A DNA stretch of 64,000 nt from Halobacteroides halobius DSM 5150 (GTDB taxonomy: Bacteria; Bacillota; Halanaerobiia; Halobacteroidales; Halobacteroidaceae): NCBI RefSeq assembly GCF_000328625.1, contig NC_019978.1, forward strand, positions 682,001 to 746,000, written 5' to 3'. Shown in pieces: positions 53,674 through 62,971 of the stretch. Within the stretch, counting starts at the first letter, position 1; the number at the start of each line of letters is the position of its first letter. Position numbers and translations under genes: made by a program. A model generated the notes under the pieces. The model worked only from the letters and a program-made list of their open reading frames with translations, searched no databases and was not told where the DNA came from.

Positions 53674-54987
53674 ATGAAAGCAGCAAAAGAATTGAATTTT
53701 GTGGAAAGAATATATGAGATTGAAGAATGGCTGCTAATTAATCAGCTAGGAAACAAAGTGATTTATATTATAGGAGGGCTGTTGTTTGCAGCCTTATTTA
53801 TTGTTTTAATGGCTAAGAAATATAAAGTTCCAATTGTAGTAGGGTATGTTTTTTTAGGGATCTTATTAAGTGTTGATTTAGTAGAAAAATTACCTTTTTT
53901 ATCAGTAGGACAGAAGGCTTGGTATGCTTTTGTGATTGGTAGTCTGGATTATATTCCTCAATTGGCGTTAGCATTTATTGCTTTTACAATTGGTAGTGAA
54001 TTATCAATTAAAATATTTAAGAATTTAGGTAAAAATATTGTCTATATTGTGTTATTAGAGGCTTTTGGTTCTTTTATCTTAGTTACTTTAACACTTTATA
54101 CTATAGGAAAACCTTTATATTTAGCTTTGTTACTAGGGGCTATTGCGTCTGCTACTGCTCCAGCGGCTACAGTAATGGTTTTACAAGAGTATAATGCTAA
54201 AGGATTATTAACGTCTATGATTTTAGCGATTGTAGGAATTGATGATGCGGTAGCTTTGATTATTTTTAGTCTAGTGGAGCCTTTAGCTTTGATCTTATAT
54301 TCTGGGACAGGTGATTTAGCTTTAACTAATATTTTAGTGGTGCCCTTAGTTGAGATAATAGGTTCAATAGTTATAGGATTAATAATTGGTTATATTTCTC
54401 AACGATTTATGAATGGATTAGAAGATAAGACAAAGATGATTTTAACTTTAGGGACAACAGTAGTAGGTAGTTCAGCGTTAGCTATCTTAGGTCATTTATC
54501 GCCTCTAATTACTAATATGGCAGTAGGGTTTGCTTACCGTAATTTTGCCAAAAGAAATCTAGGGATAGCGGAGTATTTAGATACGTTAACTGTTCCTTTA
54601 TATGCTATGTTCTTTATTTTGGCTGGTACAGAAATTGAATTTTCTAGTTTAGGTTCTAGTAGTTTTTTAATAATTGCCTTAACTTATACATTAGCTAGAA
54701 TTGTTGGTAAGATAGGAGGAGCTTCTCTAGGAGCTTGGCTAGGCAATGCTCCATCCAAGATTAAAAAATATGTTGGATTAGGATTATTACCTCAAAGTGG
54801 AGTGGCCATTGCTTTAGCTTATACAGTACAAAGTGATTTTGCTAATGCTCCACAAGTTGGCTTGTTAGTTTTTAACACTTTATTATTTACAGCGGCTTTA
54901 ACGGAAGTCTTTGGCCCGTTAGCTACTAAGTATGCTATTGTTCAAGCAGGAGAAGCACATGATTACGAACAAGCACAGGAAAAATAA
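53674..54987 (+). CDS. CPA-type cation/proton antiporter, second paralogue
   Basis: A 437-residue paralogue of the preceding antiporter with the same landmarks (SATAPAATVMVLQEYNAKG, IVGIDDAVALIIF, ITNMAVGFAYRNFAKRNLGIAE). The tandem pair may form a heterodimer or reflect recent duplication. ATG at 53674 follows AAAGGTGGTTAGATAAAG. A strong terminator ends the operon. Confidence 0.87.
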   Translation: MKAAKELNFVERIYEIEEWLLINQLGNKVIYIIGGLLFAALFIVLMAKKYKVPIVVGYVFLGILLSVDLVEKLPFLSVGQKAWYAFVIGSLDYIPQLALAFIAFTIGSELSIKIFKNLGKNIVYIVLLEAFGSFILVTLTLYTIGKPLYLALLLGAIASATAPAATVMVLQEYNAKGLLTSMILAIVGIDDAVALIIFSLVEPLALILYSGTGDLALTNILVVPLVEIIGSIVIGLIIGYISQRFMNGLEDKTKMILTLGTTVVGSSALAILGHLSPLITNMAVGFAYRNFAKRNLGIAEYLDTLTVPLYAMFFILAGTEIEFSSLGSSSFLIIALTYTLARIVGKIGGASLGAWLGNAPSKIKKYVGLGLLPQSGVAIALAYTVQSDFANAPQVGLLVFNTLLFTAALTEVFGPLATKYAIVQAGEAHDYEQAQEK

Positions 54988-54998
54988 AATTTATTTTT

Positions 54999-55029
54999 AG
55001 GACACGGGAAACCGTGTCCTTTATCTTTA
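54999..55029 (+). terminator. Terminator after the antiporter operon
   Basis: AGGACACGG (54999-55007) pairs with CCGTGTCCT (55012-55020), loop GAAA, followed by TTATCTTT. Confidence 0.9.
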
Positions 55030-55101
55030 GATAGAGGAATTTTTTAAATAATCTAGAAGTTATAAATTAAATCAACTAGTTAACTGGAGGTTTAAATTAA
55101 G

Positions 55102-56052
55102 ATGAAAAGAATATTTCTTATACTTGTATTACTAATAATTACTGTAACTGGATGTAGTAAGCCCAATTTTCAATTACAATTTACTGATTACCCTCAAATA
55201 ATGAATGAAAACGAATCTTTTACAGTGGAAGCAAAATTTCTAACTTTTAATGCTGAAGCTAAAGATATGAAAGTTATTTTATCTATCAGAGAATTAAGTA
55301 GTAAAAAAGAGTTATATAGAAAGAGTATTGAACTGTCTAATAAGAACCAACCTTTTTCTTTTACAGGAATTAATTTAGAAAAGGTTAGTGATAATATTTA
55401 TTTTGAATTAAAGTTAATTAAAGATGGGGTATTTACAGTCAAAACTAGTACTCGTTCTAATCCAACTTTAGTAGCTAACTTGCATACTAATATTATAACT
55501 ACCTATTTTGAAGATACTGATAGCGATGGAAATGCCTTATATGCTGCTTGGGGTAATAATTTAAAAGAGGAAAATGATTATTACTGTGCCTTGCCTTATA
55601 AACCTGGGTACGATGGTAGAGTCTATCAAAACTTTACAAAAGAATATGTGAAAGATCGTTGGGTTGAGGTTTATTATCCCAAGAATGAAAAGTATGTTTA
55701 TGTTCAATGGGAGGATGTTGGCCCGTGGAATGTCTATGATCCTGAGTATGTATTTAGTACTAATGATGTAAGACCATACGCTGAAAGAAAAAGAGAAGAT
55801 ACGGGCTGGAGTGGAGAAGTACGTAAAACTAATGGAGCTGGACTTGATATTTCGCCAGAAGCAATGAATTATTTAGGTGGTGATGGATATATCAAGGTTA
55901 ACTGGAGATTTGTATCTTGGGAAGAAGTACAGCAGAATTCCCGACAAGATGCACCATGGCTTAAGGATGTTAGTGGTAGTGAAATTAATACTCAAATATT
56001 TGATATGGATAATAAAAAGCAAAGAACTAATACTTTAGGAGAATTTAAATAA
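55102..56052 (+). CDS. Lipoprotein with C-terminal double-psi-barrel-like region
   Basis: A 316-residue secreted lipoprotein: lipobox IITVTGCS (Cys 18), an extracellular beta-rich N-terminal half (Ig-like by pattern, tentative), and a C-terminal region with YVYVQWEDVGPWN and GAGLDISPEAMNYLG...IKVNWRFV, which resembles RlpA/expansin-type double-psi beta barrels. Role unknown; wall binding possible. Followed closely by an esterase gene. Confidence 0.6.
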   Translation: MKRIFLILVLLIITVTGCSKPNFQLQFTDYPQIMNENESFTVEAKFLTFNAEAKDMKVILSIRELSSKKELYRKSIELSNKNQPFSFTGINLEKVSDNIYFELKLIKDGVFTVKTSTRSNPTLVANLHTNIITTYFEDTDSDGNALYAAWGNNLKEENDYYCALPYKPGYDGRVYQNFTKEYVKDRWVEVYYPKNEKYVYVQWEDVGPWNVYDPEYVFSTNDVRPYAERKREDTGWSGEVRKTNGAGLDISPEAMNYLGGDGYIKVNWRFVSWEEVQQNSRQDAPWLKDVSGSEINTQIFDMDNKKQRTNTLGEFK

Positions 56053-56067
56053 AAGGGAGGATGAGTA

Positions 56068-56796
56068 ATGAAATATCTGGATCAATTGGCTAAGCCTTTT
56101 TTCTGGGAAGCAGGTAATAAAGCTTGTCTGATTATTCATGGATTTACGGGGACTCCAGCTCATATGAGACAACTAGGTGAGTTCTTATATCAAAAGGGAG
56201 ACTACACTGTAAGTGGCATTTTATTACCAGGACATGGTACTTCTATGGAGGATATGGAAGAGAGTACTTGGCGTGATTGGTTACAGGCTGCTAGAGAAGA
56301 ATACGAAAGATTAGATCAGGCATATGATCAGGTTTATGTGATGGGTTTATCAATGGGGGGAGCATTAACTTTATTATTGGCAGAGGAATATAATGTAGAT
56401 AAGATTATTCCTATTGCAGCTCCAATTAAAATTTTTGATAAAAAGGCTTATCTTGCACCAATCTTAAAGTACTTTAAACGTTTTGAACACTGGGAAGAGT
56501 CAGAAGAGAAGGATAAATATGATATTGGTTATTTAGGAATGCCTGTTAAGTCTATTCAAGATTTATTGAAGTTGATGAGATTAGCTAAACAAGATTTGGG
56601 CCAAATAGATTCTCCTGCTTTAATAGTTCAGTCCTATCAGGATGAAACAGTTAAGCCTATTAGCGCTAAGCTAATTTATGATGGGATTATGAGTTTAGAT
56701 AAAGAGATAATGTGGTTAGAGAGGTCAGGCCATGTTTGTACTCTTGGCCCGGAAAAGGATCAGATTCATAAGAAAATACTTAATTTTTTGGGTTGA
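56068..56796 (+). CDS. Alpha/beta hydrolase (carboxylesterase/monoacylglycerol lipase-like)
   Basis: Cytoplasmic serine hydrolase of 242 residues. Oxyanion-hole HGFTGTP, nucleophile elbow GLSMGG (Ser 93 region), acid in YQDETVKP and His in RSGHVCTLGPE. Resembles Geobacillus-type carboxylesterases acting on short or medium-chain esters. ATG at 56068 follows AAGGGAGGATGAGTA, 15 bases after the lipoprotein. Confidence 0.88.
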   Translation: MKYLDQLAKPFFWEAGNKACLIIHGFTGTPAHMRQLGEFLYQKGDYTVSGILLPGHGTSMEDMEESTWRDWLQAAREEYERLDQAYDQVYVMGLSMGGALTLLLAEEYNVDKIIPIAAPIKIFDKKAYLAPILKYFKRFEHWEESEEKDKYDIGYLGMPVKSIQDLLKLMRLAKQDLGQIDSPALIVQSYQDETVKPISAKLIYDGIMSLDKEIMWLERSGHVCTLGPEKDQIHKKILNFLG

Positions 56797-56850
56797 AATC
56801 TGTTATAATGTAGATGGATAAGTTTAATACTTTTATGAAGTGGTGATAGA

Positions 56851-57300
56851 GTGACTAAAAAATTAGGTTTGAATAAATTAAATCAACTAATGACTGTAGC
56901 TGATAAGATTGTAGCTTTAATTGTATTATCAGTTAGTATTATGTTAATTTTTTTAACTCCTAAGATTATTGCCGGAGAAACAAGTGGAGCTAAAGAGGTA
57001 GTTGTGACTTTAGACCAACAAGAGATTGCTCGTTATCCATTAACCAATAATCAGCAACTAAAAAGGATCAAGTTTGAATTTACTATTAAAGGTAAAGAAT
57101 ATCAAGGTGTTCTGAGAATGAAAGAGGGCAAAGTAAGGTTAGAACGATTAAGTAGTGAGATTTCTCCATTGCCAATTCATGCTCAAATGGGTTGGATTAG
57201 TAAGCCTTATGAAATGATTGTTAGTATGCCTGTTAAATTAACGGTAACTATTGAGGGCCAAAAGAAGTCTAAGCAATCAGTTGATATCCGAACATTTTAA
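56851..57300 (+). CDS. NusG domain II-containing membrane-anchored protein
   Basis: A 149-residue protein with one N-terminal membrane segment (about 21-41) and a NusG_II-like beta domain (EVVVTLDQQEIARYPL, GKVRLERLSSEIS, GWISKPYEMIVSMPVKLTVTI). In most family members conserved Cys residues occupy the positions where this protein has none. Function unknown. GTG at 56851 follows GAAGTGGTGATAGA. The next gene is convergent. Confidence 0.72.
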   Translation: MTKKLGLNKLNQLMTVADKIVALIVLSVSIMLIFLTPKIIAGETSGAKEVVVTLDQQEIARYPLTNNQQLKRIKFEFTIKGKEYQGVLRMKEGKVRLERLSSEISPLPIHAQMGWISKPYEMIVSMPVKLTVTIEGQKKSKQSVDIRTF

Positions 57301-57312
57301 TAGTTTAGTTCT

Positions 57313-57345
57313 AAGGGAGAGGCTAAAGCTTCTCCCTTTTTTGTT
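57313..57345. terminator. Terminator between NusG-II gene and HD gene
   Basis: AAGGGAGA (57313-57320) pairs with TCTCCCTT (57331-57338), followed by TTTTGTTTTT. Can serve both convergent genes weakly. Confidence 0.8.
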
Positions 57346-57346
57346 T

Positions 57347-58117
57347 TTACAGTTTTTGATTTAGATAAGAGTTGATTTTATCATAAACTCTCTTTGCTTT
57401 TTTAGTATCAGGTAGTGTTTTAAATAATCTATCAATATAGTCTTTTTCTTTTATAATTCTAAAGCTTTCCTTAAAATTAATATCATATACCCAACCCATT
57501 TGTAGTAGTTTGAAATCATTTAAGGTTTTTAAGTCTTGATAGTTAATTACTTCTTCACGCATTAGTTGTTGATAAATTTCATCTGAGATTTTTGGTTTAT
57601 CAGCTAATCCCAATCCAACTGTACTATTATTAGACGGGCTATTATATTCCTTAAGTACTACTCTCCAAATATCTAATTTATCAGCATCACGAATTAGTTT
57701 GCTATATACTAGACATTTTTTACTCTCAGTCTGTGGTAAAGTAGCTTGATTATGATAGGTAATAGCTTTTAAGATTAATTCAGTTGTAGATTGATCAACT
57801 TCAGTGAAAATATTATTATCTTTTAAAATTTTTACGCCTAGTGCTGCGTGATCTTCAGATTTAGCATCTGCAAAAGTTTTATAACGTTTATATTGCTCAA
57901 ACCTACCTAAATCATGAAATAAAGCTATTGTTTTAGCAGTGTATAACTCTTCTGGTGGTAAGATTTCTTTAGCTATATCGGTCATCCTATTACAGACTTT
58001 ATAACTATGTTTAAATTTTAGATCTATATTTTCCTGATCTTTGGGATTTGAAAATGAGTACTGATCAACATAATTATTAAACCAGTTCTGTAAAGCAAGG
58101 AATAATTTTTTATTCAT
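57347..58117 (-). CDS. HD-domain phosphohydrolase
   Basis: A 256-residue HD protein: FKHSYKVCNRMTDIAKE, the HD doublet in IALFHDLGRFEQY, DHAALGVKIL and IRDADKLDIWRVV. HD proteins hydrolyse nucleotides or cyclic nucleotides; the substrate here is unknown. No GYP motif is seen, so it is not an HD-GYP cyclic-di-GMP phosphodiesterase. Minus strand, convergent with the NusG-II gene. Confidence 0.85.
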   Translation of the reverse strand: MNKKLFLALQNWFNNYVDQYSFSNPKDQENIDLKFKHSYKVCNRMTDIAKEILPPEELYTAKTIALFHDLGRFEQYKRYKTFADAKSEDHAALGVKILKDNNIFTEVDQSTTELILKAITYHNQATLPQTESKKCLVYSKLIRDADKLDIWRVVLKEYNSPSNNSTVGLGLADKPKISDEIYQQLMREEVINYQDLKTLNDFKLLQMGWVYDINFKESFRIIKEKDYIDRLFKTLPDTKKAKRVYDKINSYLNQKL

Positions 58118-58200
58118 TATATAGTGCCTCCTTAGTTTTGATTTATTATGATTGTACGTAGTCTATTATAGTTATTCAATATAAAAAATTAAATTCTTCC

Positions 58201-58229
58201 TTGAATAAAAATACGCACTTATGTATAAT
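58201..58229 (+). promoter_or_regulatory. Promoter of carAB, with shared arginine-promoter motif
   Basis: TTGAAT (58201-58206), 17-bp spacer, TATAAT (58224-58229). TGTATAATTATAAA at 58222-58235 is identical to that at argC (46276-46289). Confidence 0.8.
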
Positions 58230-58269
58230 TATAAATAACAGCTGATAATAATGCAGGAGGTTGAGATAG

Positions 58270-59349
58270 ATGAAAGCAATTTTAGCTTTAGAAGATGGTC
58301 GTTATTTTATTGGTGAGTCTTTAGGTGCTAGTGGTGAAGTAACAGGAGAAGTTGTTTTTAATACAAGTATGACAGGTTATCAAGAGGTGATGACTGACCC
58401 TTCTTATAAAGGTCAATTAGTAACTATGACTTATCCTTTAATTGGAAACTATGGTGTTAATGATATAGATGAAGAAGCGGATGATGTTCAAGTGTCAGGA
58501 TTTATTGTTAGGGAAAATTGTGAAGTACCAAATAACTGGAAGATGGAGAAAACTAGTGAAGATTATTTAGCTCAACGAAATATTATTGGGATTAAAGGAA
58601 TTGATACTAGAGCCTTAACTAAGCATATTAGAGAAAAAGGAGCTATGCAAGGGGTTATTTCTACAGAAGTGTATGACCCAGAAGTATTAGTTAATAAAGC
58701 AAAAACAAGTAAAATGTCTTCTAATCTAGTTAGTCAAGTAAGTACACATAAGATTTATACTTTAGAACCACAAGCAATGAAGTATCATTTAGCTGTGCTG
58801 GATTTAGGAGTTAAACAAAGTATTTTGGATTCATTAGTAGAGCAGGGATGTAAGGTTACAGTTTTACCTGCTAGTAGTGGAGCAGATATGATAAAGGCTT
58901 TGCAACCTGATGGGTTATTAATCTCTAATGGGCCAGGAGATCCTCAAGATATACCACAAGTAGTAGAGACAGTAGAAGAATTAGTAGGAGTGCTTCCGAT
59001 TTGCGGAATTTGTTTGGGTCATCAAGTTTTGGGGTTAGCTTTAGGTGGAGATACTTATAAATTAAAGTTTGGTCATCGGGGAAGTAATCAACCAGTGAAG
59101 GATTTAGAGACTGGACGGGTATATATTACTTCTCAAAATCATGGTTATGCTCTTAAAGAAGATAGTTTATCTCAGGATATTATAGTGACGCATAGAAATC
59201 TAAATGATGATACAGTCGAGGGGCTTAAGCATAAGAATCTACCTATCTTTTCAGTGCAGTATCATCCCGAAGCAGCACCTGGGCCAATGGATTCTAAGTA
59301 TATTTTTAAGGATTTTTTAGAAGTAATGAAGCAAGAAGAAGCAGCTTAA
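58270..59349 (+). CDS. carA: Carbamoyl-phosphate synthase small subunit
   Basis: Glutamine amidotransferase subunit supplying ammonia to CarB. It is 359 residues with the N-terminal CPSase domain (GEVVFNTSMTGYQEVMTDPSY) and C-terminal class-I GATase with the catalytic Cys in CGICLGHQVLGLALGG and His-Glu in YHPEAAPGP. ATG at 58270 follows AGGAGGTTGAGATAG. The operon's promoter shares a motif with argC, favouring an arginine rather than pyrimidine role. Confidence 0.97.
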   Translation: MKAILALEDGRYFIGESLGASGEVTGEVVFNTSMTGYQEVMTDPSYKGQLVTMTYPLIGNYGVNDIDEEADDVQVSGFIVRENCEVPNNWKMEKTSEDYLAQRNIIGIKGIDTRALTKHIREKGAMQGVISTEVYDPEVLVNKAKTSKMSSNLVSQVSTHKIYTLEPQAMKYHLAVLDLGVKQSILDSLVEQGCKVTVLPASSGADMIKALQPDGLLISNGPGDPQDIPQVVETVEELVGVLPICGICLGHQVLGLALGGDTYKLKFGHRGSNQPVKDLETGRVYITSQNHGYALKEDSLSQDIIVTHRNLNDDTVEGLKHKNLPIFSVQYHPEAAPGPMDSKYIFKDFLEVMKQEEAA

Positions 59350-59377
59350 ATTTAAATAATACGGGAGGAGTTAGAGA

Positions 59378-62300
59378 ATGAAGAAGAAAGCAAATAAAGT
59401 ATTAGTTATCGGATCTGGGCCAATTATAATTGGTCAGGCAGCAGAATTTGATTACTCAGGTACACAAGCCTGTAAAGCATTACGTGAAGAAGGAAAAGAA
59501 GTGGTCTTAATTAATAGTAATCCAGCTACGATTATGACAGACCAAGATATTGCAGATAAGGTTTATATTGAGCCATTAACATTAGATTTTGTTAAAAAAG
59601 TAATTGAACAGGAACAGCCAGATGGAATATTACCAACTTTAGGAGGTCAAACAGGACTTAATTTAGCAGTCGAATTAGCTGAAGATGGCTTTTTAGCTGA
59701 TAAAGATGTTGAGTTTTTAGGAACTCCTTTAGATGTTATCCAACAGGCTGAGGATAGAGATCAATTTAAGCAATTAATGAACGAAGTCAATGAGCCAATT
59801 ACAGAAAGTAATATTGTTGAGAATATTGATCAAGCACTTAAATTTGCTCAGCGAAAAGGATTCCCCCTAATTATTAGACCGGCTTATACTATGGGTGGTG
59901 CTGGTGGTGGAATCGTTGATAATAAAGAAGAATTAACAGAGGTTGTTAGCAGAGGACTTAAAAATAGTCCGGTTAGTCAAGTGTTAGTAGAAAGAAGTAT
60001 TGCAGGTTGGAAAGAGATTGAGTATGAGGTTTTAAGAGATAAGAATAATAACTGTATTATAGTCTGTAATATGGAAAACTTTGATCCGGTAGGGATTCAT
60101 ACAGGTGATAGTATTGTAGTAGCACCGAGCCAGACCTTACGGGATAAAGAGTATCATATGTTACGTTCAGCTTCACTAAAGATTATTCGGGCTTTAGGAA
60201 TTGAGGGGGGCTGTAATATTCAATTTGCTCTTAACCCAGATAGTATGGAGTATTCAGTAATTGAAGTTAATCCCCGGGTTAGTCGATCTAGTGCCTTGGC
60301 TTCTAAGGCAACGGGATATCCAATTGCTAAAGTAGCAGCTAAAATTGCTATTGGACTAACCTTAGACCAGATTGAAAATTCAATTACAGGAGAGACAACA
60401 GCTTGCTTTGAGCCAGCCCTTGATTATGTAGTCAGCAAGATTCCTCGTTGGCCCTTTGATAAGTTTTCATCTGCTGACCGAAATCTAAGTACCCAGATGA
60501 AAGCTACGGGAGAAGTAATGGCTATTGGCCGTAATTTTGAAGAGTCACTGTTAAAAGCAATTGATTCTTTAGATAGTGATATTGATTTAACTAGTGCTGA
60601 TTTTAGTCATTTGTCCGACCAAGAGTTAAAGGAATTGATTACTGCTAAAACAGATGAAAGATTATTCTTATTAGTTGAAGCTTTAGATAGAGGAATAACA
60701 ATACAAGAGTTAATTGATCTAACAGGAATTGATCTTTTCTTTCTTCATAAGTTGGCTAAAATAGTTGATTTAAAGCAGCAAATAGAAACAGCAGATAGTT
60801 TAAGTGTTGATTTATTAGAGGATGCTAAAGCTTTAGGAATGAGTGATGACTATATTGCCAAGCTAGCTGATAGTAAGCCAGAGCGAATTGAGATGATGAG
60901 AAATAACTTAAATTTAAAACCAGCTTATAAGATGGTTGATACTTGTGCGGCTGAATTTGAGGCTAAGACACCATACTATTATTCTACTTATGAATTAGAA
61001 GATGAAACTGAGCCTAGTGCTAAGCAAAAGGTGTTAGTAGTAGGAGCCGGGCCAATTAGAATTGGCCAAGGTATTGAATTTGATTATTGTAGTGTCCATT
61101 GTGTGCAAGCACTTAAAGAAGCGGGAGTAGAGGCGATTATTGCTAATAATAATCCTGAAACAGTAAGTACAGACTTTGATACCTCAGATACTCTTTATTT
61201 TGAGCCGATAAACTTAGAGTATATAATGAATATAGTAGAAAATGAAGATGTAGATGGAGTGATTTTACAGTTTGGTGGCCAAACTTCAATTAATTTGGCC
61301 CAAGGTTTAGCAGATAAGGGTGCTCCTATCTTAGGTACTTCGATGGAGAATATGGATTTAGCAGAGGACAGAGATAAATTTCTAAATTTATTACAGGAAT
61401 TAGAGATTCCTTCGCCTCCCGGGGCTAGTGCTACTACAGAAGAAGAAGCAGTTAAAGTAGCTAAAAAACTTGGTTATCCAGTTTTGGTTAGACCTTCTTA
61501 TGTATTAGGCGGGCAAGCAATGGAGGTTGTTTATAATAAAGAAGAATTAGTAGATTATATGAAACGAGCTGTTAAAGTATCTCCAGACCATCCAGTTTTA
61601 ATTGATAAGTATATTATTGGGAAAGAAGCAGAAGTTGATGCAATAGCTGATGGAGAGACTGTTGTAATTCCTGGTATTATGGAGCATATAGAAAAGGCTG
61701 GAGTTCACTCTGGGGATAGTATGGCAGTTTATCCAACCCAGAATTTAAGTGATGATTTAAAGGCTGAAATTGAAGAATACTCAATTAAGTTAGCCCAAGC
61801 ATTAGAAGTTAAGGGCCTAGTTAATATTCAGTATGTAATTGATGAGGATAATAACCCTTATGTACTAGAAGTTAATCCACGAGCTAGTAGAACAATTCCA
61901 ATTTTAAGTAAGGTTACTAAAGTACCAATGGTTAAGCTAGCTACTAAAGCTATGTTAGGAGAAGATTTATCTGATTTAGGTTATGAGACTGGAGTAGTAC
62001 CAGAATCAGATTTAATAACAGTTAAATCACCTGTATTTTCTTTTTCTAAACTATCAGATGTGGATATCTTCCTTGGCCCGGAGATGAAATCAACTGGAGA
62101 GGTAATGGGTACTGATGAAACTTATCCTAAAGCTTTATATAAGTCTATGTTAGCAGCTGGCTTTGAGATACCTAAAGAAGGTAAAGTTTTATTATCAGTA
62201 GCTGATCGGGATAAACCAGAAGCTATTAATCTAGCTATGAGATTAGAAGAGTTAGGATTTAATTTAATAGCCACTTCTAATACAGCTAATTATCTGCAAC

Positions 62301-62551
62301 AAGAAGGAGTTACAGTTAAAGAAGTAGCTAAAGAAGATACCTTAGATGTTATTACAGGTGGAGAGATTGATCTAGTACTTAATACTCCAACTAAAGGTAA
62401 AATCTCTAAGCGATTTGGTTTTAAGTTAAGAAGAACGACCGTTGAGTATAATATTCCGTGTTTAACTTCTTTAGGTACAATGAAGGCTTTATTACAAATT
62501 CTAGATCAAGATATTAAAGAGTTTAAAGCGTTAAGTTTAGATCAATATTAA
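59378..62551 (+). CDS. carB: Carbamoyl-phosphate synthase large subunit
   Basis: Two-ATP-grasp synthetase making carbamoyl phosphate for arginine and pyrimidines. It is 1057 residues with [21 protein letters not shown] near the start and the paired [21 protein letters not shown] near residue 555; the C-terminal MGS-like allosteric domain runs from about 930. ATG at 59378 follows GGGAGGAG, 28 bases after carA. Two GGGCCAA sites lie inside the duplicated GxGPI motif. Confidence 0.97.
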   Translation: MKKKANKVLVIGSGPIIIGQAAEFDYSGTQACKALREEGKEVVLINSNPATIMTDQDIADKVYIEPLTLDFVKKVIEQEQPDGILPTLGGQTGLNLAVELAEDGFLADKDVEFLGTPLDVIQQAEDRDQFKQLMNEVNEPITESNIVENIDQALKFAQRKGFPLIIRPAYTMGGAGGGIVDNKEELTEVVSRGLKNSPVSQVLVERSIAGWKEIEYEVLRDKNNNCIIVCNMENFDPVGIHTGDSIVVAPSQTLRDKEYHMLRSASLKIIRALGIEGGCNIQFALNPDSMEYSVIEVNPRVSRSSALASKATGYPIAKVAAKIAIGLTLDQIENSITGETTACFEPALDYVVSKIPRWPFDKFSSADRNLSTQMKATGEVMAIGRNFEESLLKAIDSLDSDIDLTSADFSHLSDQELKELITAKTDERLFLLVEALDRGITIQELIDLTGIDLFFLHKLAKIVDLKQQIETADSLSVDLLEDAKALGMSDDYIAKLADSKPERIEMMRNNLNLKPAYKMVDTCAAEFEAKTPYYYSTYELEDETEPSAKQKVLVVGAGPIRIGQGIEFDYCSVHCVQALKEAGVEAIIANNNPETVSTDFDTSDTLYFEPINLEYIMNIVENEDVDGVILQFGGQTSINLAQGLADKGAPILGTSMENMDLAEDRDKFLNLLQELEIPSPPGASATTEEEAVKVAKKLGYPVLVRPSYVLGGQAMEVVYNKEELVDYMKRAVKVSPDHPVLIDKYIIGKEAEVDAIADGETVVIPGIMEHIEKAGVHSGDSMAVYPTQNLSDDLKAEIEEYSIKLAQALEVKGLVNIQYVIDEDNNPYVLEVNPRASRTIPILSKVTKVPMVKLATKAMLGEDLSDLGYETGVVPESDLITVKSPVFSFSKLSDVDIFLGPEMKSTGEVMGTDETYPKALYKSMLAAGFEIPKEGKVLLSVADRDKPEAINLAMRLEELGFNLIATSNTANYLQQEGVTVKEVAKEDTLDVITGGEIDLVLNTPTKGKISKRFGFKLRRTTVEYNIPCLTSLGTMKALLQILDQDIKEFKALSLDQY

Positions 62552-62557
62552 ATTATT

Positions 62558-62593
62558 AAGGTGGTATCTTACAGTGGGATACCACCTTTTTTA
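62558..62593. terminator. Terminator after carB (also facing DUF4363)
   Basis: AAGGTGGTATC (62558-62568) pairs with GATACCACCTT (62578-62588), followed by TTTTATC. Its arm touches the convergent gene end. Confidence 0.9.
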
Positions 62594-62956
62594 TCTACCT
62601 ATTTTTTGCCACATAGTATCTACTGTATTTATTTCTACTAAAGAAGTAGTTTTATTTTGGGCGGTAACTGCACCTTGGAGACGATTAATACTTATATCTA
62701 AATTAACAACTTCATCTTTTTCAATATTAAATTGGATGCGAGTAAGCACTGTTTGCCATGCTTTCTCTAGTTTTTTTGCATTTTTAGAAGCTTCTTGCCA
62801 ATTATTATGGAGAATATTTTTTCTTACAGCAGAAATATATTTACTAACATTATCTTCTTTAGTTAGTGATTGTTTTAAGAAGGCACCAGCATTCATCAGT
62901 ATAATAAAAGTTATAAGTATAATAACTGGAATTAAATAGGCAGTAGTTTTTTTCAT
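62591..62956 (-). CDS. DUF4363 family protein
   Basis: A 121-residue protein with an N-terminal membrane segment (about 7-27) and a helical body (KYISAVRKNILHNNWQEASKNAKKLEKAW), matching the DUF4363 family, which often accompanies DUF421 genes as here. Role unknown. ATG at 62956 follows GAGGAGGAAAACA. It sits 15 bases after the DUF421 gene. Confidence 0.8.
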   Translation of the reverse strand: MKKTTAYLIPVIILITFIILMNAGAFLKQSLTKEDNVSKYISAVRKNILHNNWQEASKNAKKLEKAWQTVLTRIQFNIEKDEVVNLDISINRLQGAVTAQNKTTSLVEINTVDTMWQKIGR

Positions 62957-62971
62957 TGTTTTCCTCCTCGC

